Shown: positions 12,701 to 23,070 of the stretch, piece by piece
Layout: each line of letters begins with the position of its first letter
How positions within the stretch are numbered: position 1 is the first letter of the stretch
Assembly: GCF_029407905.1 (NCBI RefSeq)
Contig: NC_073624.1
Location: forward strand, 508,501 to 572,500
DNA from: Bubalus kerabau
Taxonomy: Eukaryota; Chordata; Mammalia; Artiodactyla; Bovidae
Length of the DNA stretch: 64,000 nucleotides
Reading direction: 5' to 3'
Made by a program: the position numbers and the translations under genes
The notes under the pieces: model-generated
Seen by the model: only the letters and a program-made list of their open reading frames with translations
Told to the model about the DNA's origin: nothing
The model's database searches: none

Positions 12701-15031
12701 GGGGCATACGCCTAGAGTGGGATCAGGGGTCAGCAGAGACCTCCATGGGCCTCCACACAGCGTGGGGACCACCTCGGCCTCCTGCCTCACCTTCACCCGG
12801 GAGGGCTTATTCCAGGTGCGACTGACCCCTCTAGAAACCAGGCTTGACGGTCACCCCAAGGCTGCCTTCAGGCTGACCGCACCTGCCTCTGGTTGGTGAG
12901 ACTCAACACACAGCTGCATTAACCCCCTTGTGGTCTGTAATCTGTCCTCAGATGTCACTCCACCCCCACCCTGGCCTATTCAGCAGGAAGCCAGCACTGT
13001 TCAAGCTAATTGTGGATCTGGTAAAAAATGATCCGGAAAACAGGCAGGCTACCTCCTTGCCCAGGGCGAGGTGCCCAAAGCAGAAACCAGAACTGTGTAA
13101 TGATCACACAGCAAGGGCACAGGGCCTTCCCTAACCCTGCCCCCACAGAGAAGGACACATGGCAAGCGCGCCTGCACCTGCCATCCTGAAACCCCAGCCC
13201 CCATGGAGGCAAAGGCAAGGAGCCACCTGTCCCTCCACCCCCAGCTCACACCTGGGCACTCCAGCAGCTGCTGGCCTAGGCCACTCACACCACTTCAGAT
13301 GTTAGCCTCAGTGTTGTTGAGGCTGGGGACCCCAGGAAACGTTGGAGCTGGTGGGTGGGCACAAGCCTGTGAACAGTCAGACAGCCCCTTTCTTTCAAAG
13401 GACTTCAGGTCTGGAAACAGACTTACAACCCAAGTCTTCAAATATTAAAAGCAACTTCCAGCAGCCTGTTACTCTCAAAAAAAAATTTTTTATAACAAAA
13501 ACAAATAGTCAAAACAAACACAGGAAGTTGAAAGATGCTCATACAATGTGCAAGCCCCAGTGTGAGGCATTCACACATGGTCGAAGGTGCAGACAACTCT
13601 CAGCAGGTTGTTCCAGGGCCGTGGTGGGGGTGCCAGGCTGAACTCAGGACGTCTCAGACACAGAAAGGTTTGAAGGCTGGGGTGTGAGGAAGAACCTGAG
13701 GACCTGAAGTGGAGGAGCTACAGAAGGAGGTGCGGGCGGGTTCAGTACCTGGACAGAGGGGCCAGACAACAGCCACACCTTCAGAATGTCTTTGAACATA
13801 AAACTCCAAGTCAGGTGTAATTCTTCTGGCCATTCAACAGGCATTTAACAGTATGGGCGACGGATATAAACTTTTTTGTGTTAAAGAGCAGAACAGCCTG
13901 TCAGCCGCGGGCACACAGCACAGGCGACAGCTGGGCACCCTGCTGGGTAGGGCTGTCAGGATCCGGACCCAGGCCGGCAGCACGAGCCCCCAGGGGAGCA
14001 CGGACAGCGCCCACCTCACTGCGCCCTCAGAGCAGGGCTGGCCCCAAGTGCTCGGAGTAAGTAGGCATCCGCGGTGCTAAGTGTGTGGGAGGCAAGCCGA
14101 CGGCCCGGTCAGCATTCAGACGAGGCCTTGAGCGCCGGAGCGCTGGCAGCCCCGCGGGGCACGCAGTAAACACGAGCGTGTCATGCCAGAACTGGCTCCG
14201 AAGTCCGTGGGTCGTTTATCAGAACAGAGCACGGGCAGCGGCCAGCGCGGCGGGATCAGACGCTCAGCCCGACCTGAGAGGCCGCAGGGCCGCACCGTGC
14301 CAGGCGGGGGCGCGGGGGCGCTCGGGGGCGGCCAGGAGCCGCGCTCAGCTCCCGGCCTCTCGTCCGGGCCCCGGGCTTGGGCCTCCGCCCGGGCGCGCCT
14401 GCCCAGCTCGCTCTAGGGTCCCGGGCCACACGCCTCACCCGCGGGCGCACCCCCAAACACACCTGGAGAAGGGCGTGGGCCCCGCGCCCTTGAGCTGCAG
14501 CTCCCAGCGCTCGCCGGCCTCGGTGCACACCTCGCCCAAGTACATGGCGGCGCCGTCGCCCAGCTGCCCGGCGAACTGGCCGAACTGGTGGCCGCAGTAG
14601 CAGTGCGCGGCGGGCTCGGTGCCCGGCAGCAGCGCGTTGCCGCTGAAGAAGAGCGCGGCCTCGGCCTCGCGCGCCTCGCGGGCGGCGGCGGCGGCGGGCG
14701 GCGCGCCCAGGCCTAGCAGCGCCAGCGCGGGCTCCGACAGCGCCACGACGCGCGGCCGCCGCAGGGGCTCGGGCCGCGCGCGGCTGAAGCAGGCGCCGGG
14801 CACGGGCCGCGGCGCGGACGGGGCGCCCTCGGGGCCGGGCGGCGGCGTCTCCACCGGCAGCGCGCGCAGGGCACGGTTGTCGAAGCGCAGCCCGGCCAGC
14901 CAGCGGGGCGCGGGCTCCATGGCGCCAGCCAACGCGGAGCAGCAGGCGGACGGCGGGCGGCGGCCGAGGGGTGGCGGCCGGGTGCGGGCGACCGCGAGCG
15001 AGGCCGCTAGCGCTGCGCGGAGCGCGGCCAT
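716..15031 (-). CDS. SELENOO: Selenoprotein O (mitochondrial protein AMPylase), 5' five coding exons; 3' end outside window
   Basis: The coding exons in order of transcription are 15031-14463, 3717-3514, 2706-2526, 1453-1323 and 996-716. Each junction is GT-AG and the phases (2,2,0,2,1) join into one frame of 455 residues. The ATG at 15031 opens a mitochondrial-type leader rich in Ala and Arg (residues 1 to about 35). The SelO pseudokinase fold follows. A glycine-rich loop, QLGDGAAMYLGE, lies near residue 160, a lysine in LKGAG at about 181, the catalytic-loop NTDN at 341-344, and the metal-binding DYGPFGF from 353. The family transfers AMP from ATP to Ser, Thr or Tyr of mitochondrial proteins and has a UGA-encoded selenocysteine near its C terminus. 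That codon and the SECIS element are not in the window. Vertebrate SELENOO is about 670 residues, so roughly a third is missing to the left. Seen: exons and motifs. Known: AMPylation. Inferred: a functional gene, since no disabling change was seen. Confidence 0.96.
997..3513 (-). other. SELENOO: SELENOO short introns 2, 3 and 4
   Basis: The introns are 3513-2707, 2525-1454 and 1322-997, interleaved with exons 3 and 4. All are GC-rich. A C-run near 1600 and a short AT-richer patch at 1620-1750 stand out. I recognise no repeat or extra exon. Confidence 0.6.
3718..4539 (-). other. SELENOO: SELENOO intron 1, 3' portion, unassigned
   Basis: Non-repetitive-looking intron sequence between the acceptor of exon 2 and the large antisense L1. 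No feature recognised. Confidence 0.5.
5503..6819 (-). mobile_element. BovB (RTE-type) LINE, 5'-truncated, nested in L1, with target-site duplication
   Basis: The element is flanked by a perfect 11-bp direct repeat AGTTGTTCCAG (5492-5502 and 6820-6830), which joins the two halves of the host L1 exactly. It reads on the minus strand. Reverse transcriptase pieces lie at 6696-6418 (with FCFIDYAKAFDCVDH) and 6381-6124. The frame breaks between them, and the catalytic YADD box reads YADN near 6265. The 3' end is the ruminant tail at 5503. It is a dead copy. Confidence 0.93.
8731..8930 (+). mobile_element. Bov-tA SINE
   Basis: It begins with a tRNA-derived head (GGTGGCTCAGATGGTAAAGA) followed by the BovB-derived tail (TGGAAAGAGTCAGACATGAC). 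This order is typical of Bov-tA. It lies inside the antisense L1 of SELENOO intron 1. Ends are approximate. Confidence 0.85.
8989..9267 (+). mobile_element. Bov-A2 SINE with 11-bp target-site duplication
   Basis: Two BovB-tail monomers in tandem are joined by a short TTTCACTTTTCACTTTCA linker and end in an AGCAGC-rich tail. Flanks are AGTGATCTGTT at 8978-8988 and 9268-9278, exact copies. Confidence 0.92.
9651..9975 (+). mobile_element. Two Bov-tA SINEs head to tail
   Basis: A tRNA-type head starts at about 9651 (GGGCTTCCCTGATAGCTCAG). A second head starts at 9770 (GGGCTTCCCTTGTGGCTCAG), before the first element reaches its tail, and only the second runs to the GTTGGACACGACTAAGCAAC tail. The first is thus 3'-truncated, or the two mark an internal duplication. 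Confidence 0.85.
12241..14462 (-). other. SELENOO: SELENOO intron 1, 5' portion, unassigned
   Basis: Mixed-composition intron up to the donor of exon 1. An A/T run lies near 13480-13495. I recognise no repeat family or coding exon here. Confidence 0.5.
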
Positions 15032-15760
15032 CTGAGGCGCTGCGGCGGCGGAAGCTCCGCCCCCCCGAAAGGAAGTCCCCCTGCCCCGGAAGCCCCGCCG
15101 CCCCGACAGGAAGTCCCTCCCCGGGCTCGCCTCCCGGTTGCCCGGGCCGCGCCTGACTGACAGGGATGCTGCAGTCCGTGGGGTCGCACAGAGTCGGACA
15201 CGCCTGAGCTGAACCGGACGCTCGCGGAAGCCTGGCTCTGACTGGTCGCGCCGTCCGCCCGCCTCCTTCCCAGGTCCTGCCTGGGGGACCGCGAGGGCCC
15301 GGCCGGACCCGGGGGGAGCGCGCGGCGGGGACTGCCCCGCGCCACAGCGGCAGGTCCTGGAGGTCCGCCCTGGGGGGCTCCGGCCCGTCCGGACTGAGCG
15401 CTCCGGGCCGGTGACCGTGCCGAGTGACTGCCCCAGGGGACCCTCGGGGTGCCCCGCAGTTCTGCCTGAAGCAGGACCAGCTTTGTTGGGGTCTGGCCCT
15501 TGACTGTCCATTGCCCACCGCGCACAGGACAGGGGGGAAAGACGGCGGCGCTGGTCCAGATCTGGCCGGAAGTCAGGGGTCAGTTTCGGGCCAGGAAGGC
15601 CCCGGGGTGAAGCCGAAGCCGGGAGCGCGGCCGCTTCCTCCTCTGGCGGGCCGGCGCCTCTCCTCCCGCTGCCCTCTCCCGGTCGGGAGTTGGCGCCCCG
15701 CTGTCCCGCTGCCCCTCCGCCCTCCGCCCCTCCGCTTGCCTGTTCGGCCTCTCTCCGGTC
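14230..15760 (-). promoter_or_regulatory. SELENOO: SELENOO CpG island and promoter
   Basis: CpG-dense sequence covers exon 1 and about 700 bp upstream. In the 80 bases next to the ATG lie four GGAAG cores in plus-strand reading (about 15050, 15071, 15088 and 15109, one inside CCGGAAG). These resemble ETS-factor sites and sit with GC boxes. No TATA element is evident, as expected for a housekeeping promoter. The transcription start was not determined. Confidence 0.7.
15168..15214 (+). mobile_element. BovB/Bov-tA tail fragment in the SELENOO promoter
   Basis: About 47 bases match the ruminant SINE tail (TCGCACAGAGTCGGACACGC). It is 137 bp upstream of the SELENOO ATG, with no tRNA head or A-tail. 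CpGs are retained or gained, consistent with a methylation-free island. Confidence 0.8.
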
Positions 15761-17106
15761 ACCCCGTGCTTTTCCTTGGCGCTTCTCCTGTTTATTGTGT
15801 GTCTTTCTCCTCACCACGCTCTGGGAGGGCAGCAGCTGTGCTGATCCGGGCTGCAGTTCCCCCAGAAACCCCCCTGTGGACGCCCAGGAGGCCGGGGCGG
15901 GCACGGGGTGGGGAGGGCCAAGCCTGGCCTCGAAGGGTCCGCCCCAGGTGAGGAGTTGGGGTCAGTGTGCAGAGTGACTCCGGGGTCCAGTTCAGAAGAG
16001 CCTTGCCTGGAGAGGGTGGTCCTCGGAGGGGTTCCAAAGCCCCCGCCCACCCGGGGCCCAGAGCAAAACCTGAGACCTGGACAAACTCCAGAGCGCCCTC
16101 CTGTCCGGGCCACTCTGTCCAGCAGCCCCGATCCACATCTGACATGAGGGGCTGCCCGGAACTGCCTCCGGGGGCCACCGCACAGTTCCCAGACCTCGTG
16201 TGACGCGCCCCCGCCCCGCTCTGCCCTGCCGGCTCCGCCCCCTCCAGCTCCGGTCCCCTCTGGGAAAGGAGCAAGGATGCTACGGTCTGCCTGGACGACT
16301 GGGACAACGCGGTGAGGGTCTGGCGGGTGCTCGGCACCCAGAGTTGCCTCCTACAGCCCGACAGCTTCCCTTCCCCCTGGGCCCACCTGGGGTCTTCTCA
16401 CCTGGCCTGCGGGCGGAGTCCTCCGTGCCCAGCCTTCTTCCTAACTGCCTGAGAGACCAACCTGAGCTCCCCATCTTCCTGACCTGCCTCCTGCCCCCGC
16501 CCTTGGCCCCGCCCTGCCCGCACTCTGGAACCTGGTGGGCCTGGGTTTTGAGAGCCTGTGGGTGTCAGGCTCTGTCTGTCCTGCTGGCCGCACACAGCAG
16601 AGGGAACATCAGGTTGGTTCCAGTGGTCCCAGCAGGTCAACCCGGGAGCGGCAGTGGCCCTCCCCGTCCTGCAGCCTTGACTCTGCCTCCCCGTTTGGCC
16701 GCCTGGCCTCTGGACCTTCCTAGTCTGTCCTGTACAGATGGGTCCATGTGGCCCTGCTGTGTGGGGCTGAGCAGGCCCCTTCCTGGCCCCTCTCTGTAGA
16801 AACTCGGCCAACAGGCAGGTGCACTGAGTGAGGCTGGGCCCTCCTAGGCCTGTGGGCCCCCCGTTGTTGGTGCCCCTGTGTGGCCCTGACTGCACCCTCA
16901 TTATGGACCCTGGCCCCCTGGGCCCCCAGATCCCTGGGAGCACCGTCCTTTCCCAGAGCGCGCAGACTGGCAGCGGTAGGCCGAGAAGATGGGTCTCTGG
17001 GGCCTCAGCCTTCTCCCCAGCCCCCAGTCTGGAAAGCATGTCAGCAAAATGGGGTGCTTGTGGGCAGGGGGGTGTCAGCAGAGCCCCCAGCCCCCCAGGC
17101 ACTCAC

Positions 17107-17265
17107 CTGTGGCCAAGGACAGGCCGAGGGGCGGCCAGTAAAACTGGTCCAGGAGGTCCACACGGTCATCGCAGCGGGCCCGCAGCGTGTGGCTGTCCGT
17201 GTCCGGCAGGTCCACCGGCAGCGTGGTGCACAGGCCAGGCGGGGAGGCCAGGCCCGTTTGCTCCG
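17107..17265 (-). other. Exon-like open segment with consensus donor, unassigned
   Basis: Read on the minus strand, a frame of about 50 codons runs up to GTGAGT (17106-17101). It includes residues TTLPVDLPDTDSHTLRARCD and ends near LLDQFYWPPLGLSLAT, with a codon texture unlike the random GC frames around it. No clear acceptor is visible on its upstream side, where a tandem array lies. I do not recognise the protein. It could be an unannotated exon, a decayed exon or chance. Confidence 0.3.
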
Positions 17266-17283
17266 GCCCCAGCCAGGGGCCAC

Positions 17284-17372
17284 CCGTGGTGGGGGGGCCC
17301 AGGCTCAGGGGTCACCCGTGGGGGGGACCCAGGCTCAGGCTCAAGGGTCACCCGTGGGGGACCCAGGCTCAG
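17284..17372. repeat. Short tandem array
   Basis: Three imperfect copies of a unit built on GGGACCCAGGCTCAGG and GGTCACCCGTGGGGG, about 30-38 bp long. Confidence 0.7.
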
Positions 17373-18846
17373 GCCTGTCGCACTGGCCACCCCTGGCCTG
17401 TCCTGTGTTCTCTGACGAGGTCCTGGGACCCAGTCTCTAGTTCTGCCGGCGCCTCTCAGAGTCCAGCCGCCCACCCCCCCCCACCCCCCGCCCCAGTCTC
17501 CACTGGCCGTGCCCCCTCACAGAGGAGCCCGGTGGGCAGGGAGGCCAGCACCTCCTGTATGAGCGCCTGGGTGGGCGCACAGGCCCCTCTCCTCCAAGTA
17601 CTTGTCATATATTTGAAAGATGAAACCTTGTTGCTTTTCTGCTTGTCAATGTAATACAGACTTGCATTGGATACATTAAAATTCCCAGGGTGAAGATTCA
17701 AAGTAACTCTCCAGGCCTCAGGCTGGGCTTTATACCTAACTGTGTCTGGTGTTGTGGTTCCTCCTTGCCTTTCGGTCCCAGGAACTAGCACCTGAGTATG
17801 GTCTCTGAGCAGGGGTGCCTGGCGCCGGCCACCCCCCCCAAACCTCCGACGCTGGCGCCTCTTGTTCTCACCAGTGTGCCGCACAACCGTCTCTGCGCCC
17901 CCGGGCTGCCGGCTGCACCCTGGAAGGGGGTGCGGGCTCCCCAGCGGGCTGACACACACCACCGGGGTCTGAGAGCGGCCACTCCCGGGGAGATGTGGCC
18001 AGGAGGGCTCAGAGCTCTCGGGGGACCGGGGTCCGAGAAGGGCCTGCGGGTGACCCAGCAGGTGACTCACCACCTGGTCACTGTCCCTTCACCCTCAGGC
18101 CTCCTCCTCTGGAAGAGGCTGCCCCCGCCCTGGATTCCTCCCACTGCCGTGGTCACCGCTGCCCCGGTGGGTCCCACCCGGCCCTCGCCCGCCTGCCTTG
18201 GCTTTCCTGCCCTCCTCCCTTGCCCAGCTGCCCCCCAGGTTGGGGCTGGAGGAGCCTGGTCCCTGTCTGCCCCTCCCCGGGATGCTCAGTGCAGGGACCC
18301 CACAGGGTCCTCACGGGCAGCAAGAGGTCTACAGGGTGCAGACTTGTGGGGTGAAGGGTCAGAGTTCACTTGGCCCCTCCTGCTCCCCATCCCCAGCCAG
18401 GCCTGTGGGACCTTGGGGGTCCCAGCCCCACTCCCTGCGCCAGTGGAGAGAAGACCCCTGGCAGGGGGAGGCCCAGTAGCCCTGGGGGTCCCCAGCTCAC
18501 TATGCCCACCGGGCACTCTTACGGGCCTTCGACTTGGCCCCTCTGAGCTGGCCCAGGGCAGAGGAGCACAGAGGAGACCCATCACGTAGCTGAGCATGTG
18601 TTACGGGGGAAAGGCTCCTCTCTGCTCTGGGCTTTCCGGGCAGATCTGAGCTGCAGGCCCCAGCCCACCGCCTCCTGGATGGGCTGGGCTGGGCGGCACT
18701 GCAGGGTGGGCTGCAGGGTCAGGGCAGGGCCCCACGGGTGGGGTGGGGGGCGGTTGGGAGCCACCAGCACGCTGGCGCCTCCCCAACCCGCCTTTCACTG
18801 GAGCCCCCTTCCCACACATTTCACCAGACAGCTTCCAAAATTAGAT

Positions 18847-18852
18847 TTTATT
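18847..18852 (-). terminator. TRABD: Possible distal poly(A) signal for TRABD
   Basis: AATAAA on the minus strand, about 0.9 kb past the TRABD stop, in an AT-rich patch. It could make a longer 3' UTR; a proximal signal at 19674 also exists. Confidence 0.35.
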
Positions 18853-19673
18853 TCAGTTTCTAAGAGACGGATATATGAGCATGTGAATGACAACAACCTG
18901 GTCCAGCCCGGGGTGTGGATTTCACCTCATCTGGACACTGAGTCAACACACACACAATCAGATGTGGCCGTGGGCCCCAGGCGCCACGCTGACAGGAGCC
19001 CAAGAGACACGCAGACAGGCGGTGACGAGGCAAGTGCTGTGTGGGGCCCAACTGTACCCAGGCTGGGTCCCGTGCAAGGTGGACGCCCTGCTGGCAGCCT
19101 CCGGCTGTCTGTCCAGAGGGCAAAGGGCAACCCCGGGTCCCTCCGCCAGCCACACAGGAAGCAAGGTCAGCCACCCGAGAGGGTGGAGTCCTGGGCCCCC
19201 AGCAGCTGGAGGCAGGCGGCTGCCCACATGCTCATCTTCCCAGGACTGAGACTCAAGAAAAAGATGTTCTCTGTCCCAACCAGGTTTAAGGCTAGTATTT
19301 CCTGACATTTGCTTCAGTTTAAGTTAAAATTACCTGAGTAAAAAAGTTTCAGACATTTTTAAAAGCCCAAAACACAATCTCTGCAGGCAGAGCTGCTGCT
19401 GGCGCTTCCTGGGGGCCTGAGCCTGGAGGAGTCGCCCCCAGGGGACACCCCAAGGCTGCATGGCTGCAGCCCACCCCGGGAGCGGCCCAAGCCCCGTGAG
19501 ACACCCCCACCGCCCGCCTCGGAGAGAAGGCACAGGGAGGAAGCGGCTGGTGGGACTCCCGAGCCCGCCCCCGCCCAGGCTCGTCCTGCCCGTGAGCCTC
19601 CTAACAGCCCACGAGGCGGGGGCGGGGCGGAGGGGCTGCTGGGAAGCCGGAGCTCAGACAGTGAACCGATTCT

Positions 19674-19679
19674 TTTATT
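19674..19679 (-). terminator. TRABD: Poly(A) signal of TRABD (proximal)
   Basis: AATAAA on the minus strand, 88 bases past the TRABD stop codon, giving a short 3' UTR. Confidence 0.65.
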
Positions 19680-19766
19680 TGGGCGGGCTGGGGGCGGGCA
19701 GGCGAGGCTGGTCCAGGACCCGGCAGGGGGGCCCTCCGCACGGACGTGTGGGCTCCGTCTGTCCTG

Positions 19767-22269
19767 CTACTTCTGTGGCCAGGCATCGGAGAGTCTCTGC
19801 AGGCAGTGCCGGGCAGCGGGCAGGGCCAGGAGCAGGCTGGCGGCGCGGCGCCCCGTCCAGTAGAGGCCGTAGCCCAGGAGGCCCAGGGCGGCGGCCTTCA
19901 CGGCCAGGCGGGACACTCTGCCCGAGGCGGACGGCGGGGGCACGCTGGGGAGGGAGGGCGGGCTGGGCTGGCTAGGGGGGCGGTCCCAGCCCCCAGCCCG
20001 GCTCTGTTGGGGGGTGGGGTGGGGGCGCAGCACTCACGTCATGATCTCCTGGATGTTGAGGTCGGTGGTCCAGTTCTTCTCGATGCCGGGGACGTGGCCC
20101 ATGCCCACGACGCCCACCACCACGGAGGGGACGCACTTCCTGGGCTCGGCTGGGGTGGGAGACGCATGAGCACCCGAGCACCCCCGACCCCGCAGGGCCC
20201 CGTGCCGCGGGCGCCGTGCTTACCGTCGGAGGCGCGCGGCAGCTCCAGGCGGCGAGCGGCCTGGCGCAGCATGTAGGTCAGGTAGACGTCGCGCTCGGAC
20301 ACGATGGTGCGGTGCAGGTCGGGGAACTCGCCCACCATCTCCGCCATCATCTGCTCCAGCAGGTCCTTCTGTTTGCAGCGCTCCACGTCGTCCTTGCTGC
20401 GGGGAGGCGGCCGGTGCTGGGGCGGCGGGCCCAGGGCGGGGATCCCCCCCACTGGGACCCCGTGGAAGGAGGTCCCGCCCGGGAACTCGGGGAGCAGGCC
20501 TCACAGGGGCGGTCACTGTGGGTCACATCCGGCCGCCTCCCCAGCTGGGAGGCCAATTGGACCTACCTGATGGGGTCCGACAGGAAGCACAGGCCCCAGG
20601 CCAACTTGACCTTCTGCCACAGGGAGAGGGCGGCGATGGCCCGCTTGAAGGTGACGGGGATGGGCCGGTCGCCCAGGTGGAACTTGCAGAACGGCACCCT
20701 GCTGGCCTGGGTGGAGGTGGGATGTTGGGGTGTCGGTGGGGGACCCCGGGGCGGCTCCCGAGCCCCAGCCCCCGGTCGGGCCCGGGCCCACCTCCTTGAA
20801 AGCCTCCCTGAACTCGCCGCCGGGGGCCACGCCCAGCTGCTCGGTGATGTGGGCGGACACCTTCAGCAGGAGCATCTGCATCAATCCCGATGCAACGCCG
20901 TTCTGTGGGGTCGGGGGGCGTGTCAGCCGTGCTGGGGCTGGGGTCCTGCAGGCCGCCTGGGGCCGTGTCCACCACACAGGCTCAGGCCGGAGGCAGACCC
21001 ACGGCCCCACTGAGCCCCCTGCCCTCAGCCCTCCAGCCCAGACACAAGTCCCCTGCCCACACCTCCCTTGGTGCTGTGTCCCTGGGGAGGGACACGCAGT
21101 GGGGGTCTCAGCTTCGGGGTCTAGGACACACTGAAGCCCCCTTGCCACCCGTGTGACCTGCCAGCACCCCTGGGGTCCCCAGGGCCGGAGCAGCTCTCGC
21201 CTCAGGGCTGGGGGCCAGCTGGCTCTCCTCCGGCGCCTCGGGCAGAGTCCCAGGCCCGGCCCGCCCGATGGCCGCACCTGCCTGATGGCCTGCTGAAGCT
21301 TCTCCAGGCTGATCTCCTTGGCCTCGCGCAGCAGCGTGCGCTCATCCATCTTCAGCATGGACACACGGTACTGGCACAGCTCCACCACCACCACATCAGG
21401 CTGCACCTCCCGGATGGTCTGCAGTGGACACGCCGGTTCAGGGACACGCCGGTTCAGGGACACACCGGCTCAGGGGCCCGCCCTGGACGCACCCGCCCCG
21501 CAGCGACCCCACCCCCGGCTCGGCCGCTGTGCATACAGCTCAGCATGTGAAGCCGTGAAGCTGGGAAGGAGAGGCCAGTCCTCCCGCCCTGCGGCCTCAC
21601 CTTCACCACATCCCGCTTGCTGTCGTCGCTGAAGTGGGCCGTGCCCACCACGTACACCCGGCTCCCGTCCTCAGCCACCAGCTCAGTCACCGTGTGCGGG
21701 AGGCTGGGCCGCGCTCGCCGCCTCTTCAGCTTCATCTCCAGCAGCAGGTTGAACGCGTCCACGTCGGCTGTGGGACAGCCAGCCCCAGCTCAGGGACGCC
21801 TGCCCACACGGGGGTCCCTCCCAGTCTCAAGCCGCTGGTCCTCGCCCACCAGGATGAGCGTCGGGGTAGGAGCCCCAGGCTGCTGAGGGGCCCAGGAAAG
21901 GCCGCAACTCTGAAGCCCCCGGCCCACCAAGACCTGGCCCAAGCCCCACCCCATGGGGACCCTGGGGAGCACGCACACAGATTCTGGGGGTCTCCAGGGA
22001 GCACCCTGGGCACCGCCTCCGAGGCCCCTGAAGTCACGACGGGCTCCGTGTCGGCCTGCGGAAGGAGGAGGCGCTGAGGCTGTGCTGCCCCCGGGCTGTG
22101 GGGCCGCAGGCCATGTGTCCCCGACATGCTCCCCATGGCGCCCGGCGCGGCCCTCAACTGGCCAGCAACACGGTGGGAAAACTGGGGAGGCGCCTCTGGG
22201 CACAGGAGCCCCCGCACCCGCCACCGGGCCTCTGACCTCGCGGGGCGGCTGCTCCTCCGGCTCCTCCAT
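19767..22269 (-). CDS. TRABD: TraB domain-containing protein, complete coding region
   Basis: The nine coding exons are 22269-22237, 22055-21977, 21767-21601, 21418-21278, 20902-20792, 20706-20567, 20396-20224, 20149-20038 and 19944-19767 (TAG stop). All junctions are GT-AG and the phases agree. They total 1134 bases, or 377 residues, close to the human 376. The first coding exon extends upstream to an acceptor at 22303, so a separate 5' non-coding exon exists. The TraB/PrgY-type domain opens with VYVVGTAHFSDDS, its GTAH motif at residues 79-82. A C-terminal hydrophobic helix (about 334-348) precedes a short basic tail, a tail-anchor arrangement. The family is related to TIKI and erythromycin-esterase-like hydrolases, and the mammalian protein is reported on the mitochondrial outer membrane. 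Its substrate is not evident from the sequence. A 5' GTG-initiated extension in the same frame was not chosen, because the ATG at 22269 matches the family N terminus. Confidence 0.96.
21423..21475. repeat. 15-bp triplicate in TRABD intron
   Basis: Three consecutive copies of a unit like GGACACGCCGGTTCA lie immediately upstream of the exon starting at 21418 in transcription sense, so they occupy its acceptor region. Confidence 0.8.
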
Positions 22270-22867
22270 GGCTGGCAGTAGCTCCGGCACCGATGCGTGA
22301 AGCCTGAGAAAACAGGGGCCGTGTTCTCACCTGGGGCCCAGGGCCGGGCACGGGGCCAGCGTGCCAGGGCTCTGGCATCTGGAGCGACCCGTGGGCAGGC
22401 CCTGGGCCCTGGGCGTAGAGCGGGGACGCCAGGGCAGCGAGCCTGGAGTCGCCAACGGGGGGACGCACCCGCTCCGCTTGTCCAACAGGGGGATACCCCA
22501 TGGGGCAGTTGGCCAGACCTGGGTGCTTCTGTTTTGACTTCGGAACAAAAACACAGTTTATAACATTCCCTAAAAAAATGACACCAAGCGGCGGGAGGGA
22601 GTCTGTTGAGCTGGCGCGGGAGGCCGCGTGGCCGCAGCCCTGCTCTCACGGGCGGTGACGCGCGCATCCCAGCAGCGCTGGCCTGGGTGTGAGTCTCACA
22701 GGGTACGAGCACAGACGCAGGAGGAATCCAGCCTCCTTCTAAGAAGCTGACCGAGAAACCAAGTCCCCGGGGTCATCCGTGAGCCTCTGCGCTGCTCCTA
22801 CCAGAGGGCAGCTGGGGGCTGGAGCCCAGGGAGGCTGTTCTCACCCGCGGACACCAGGGGTCAGGGC

Positions 22868-23070
22868 GGTGGGGGCATCAGGGGGACAGGGTGGGGGCTC
22901 AGGGGGCAGGGTGGGAGCATCAGGGGGACAGGGTGGGGGCGTCGGGGGGGCAGGGTGGGGTGTCAGGGCAGGGTGGGGGTGTCAGGGGGACAGGGTGGGG
23001 GTGTCGGGGTCAGGGTGGGGGTGTCAGGAGGGCAGGGTGGGGTGTCGGGGGTAGGCTGGGGGTCACAGTA
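22868..23070. repeat. G-rich minisatellite
   Basis: About eight imperfect units of 20-26 bp, roughly GGGTGGGGGTGTCAGGGGGA, lie on the plus strand. Runs of three to seven Gs recur at short spacing and could form G-quadruplexes on the plus strand, the non-transcribed template complement of TRABD. Confidence 0.85.

Larger units (their letters stand above)
15761..19670. other. Intergenic region between SELENOO and TRABD
   Basis: GC-rich sequence without a recognisable transposon. It contains an unassigned exon-like segment near 17107-17265, a small tandem array near 17284-17372, an AT-rich open segment at 17523-17770 and a distal poly(A) signal at 18847. Long open frames here mostly reflect GC content. 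Confidence 0.55.

Noticed and set aside
14256..15518. 420-codon minus-strand open frame over the SELENOO promoter
   Set aside because: Arg/Ala/Pro-rich out-of-frame reading of exon 1 and the CpG island. The correct frame begins at 15031.
16268..16312. Plus-strand exon-like stretch ending at GTGAGG
   Set aside because: Short, without a convincing acceptor, and no partner exon was found.
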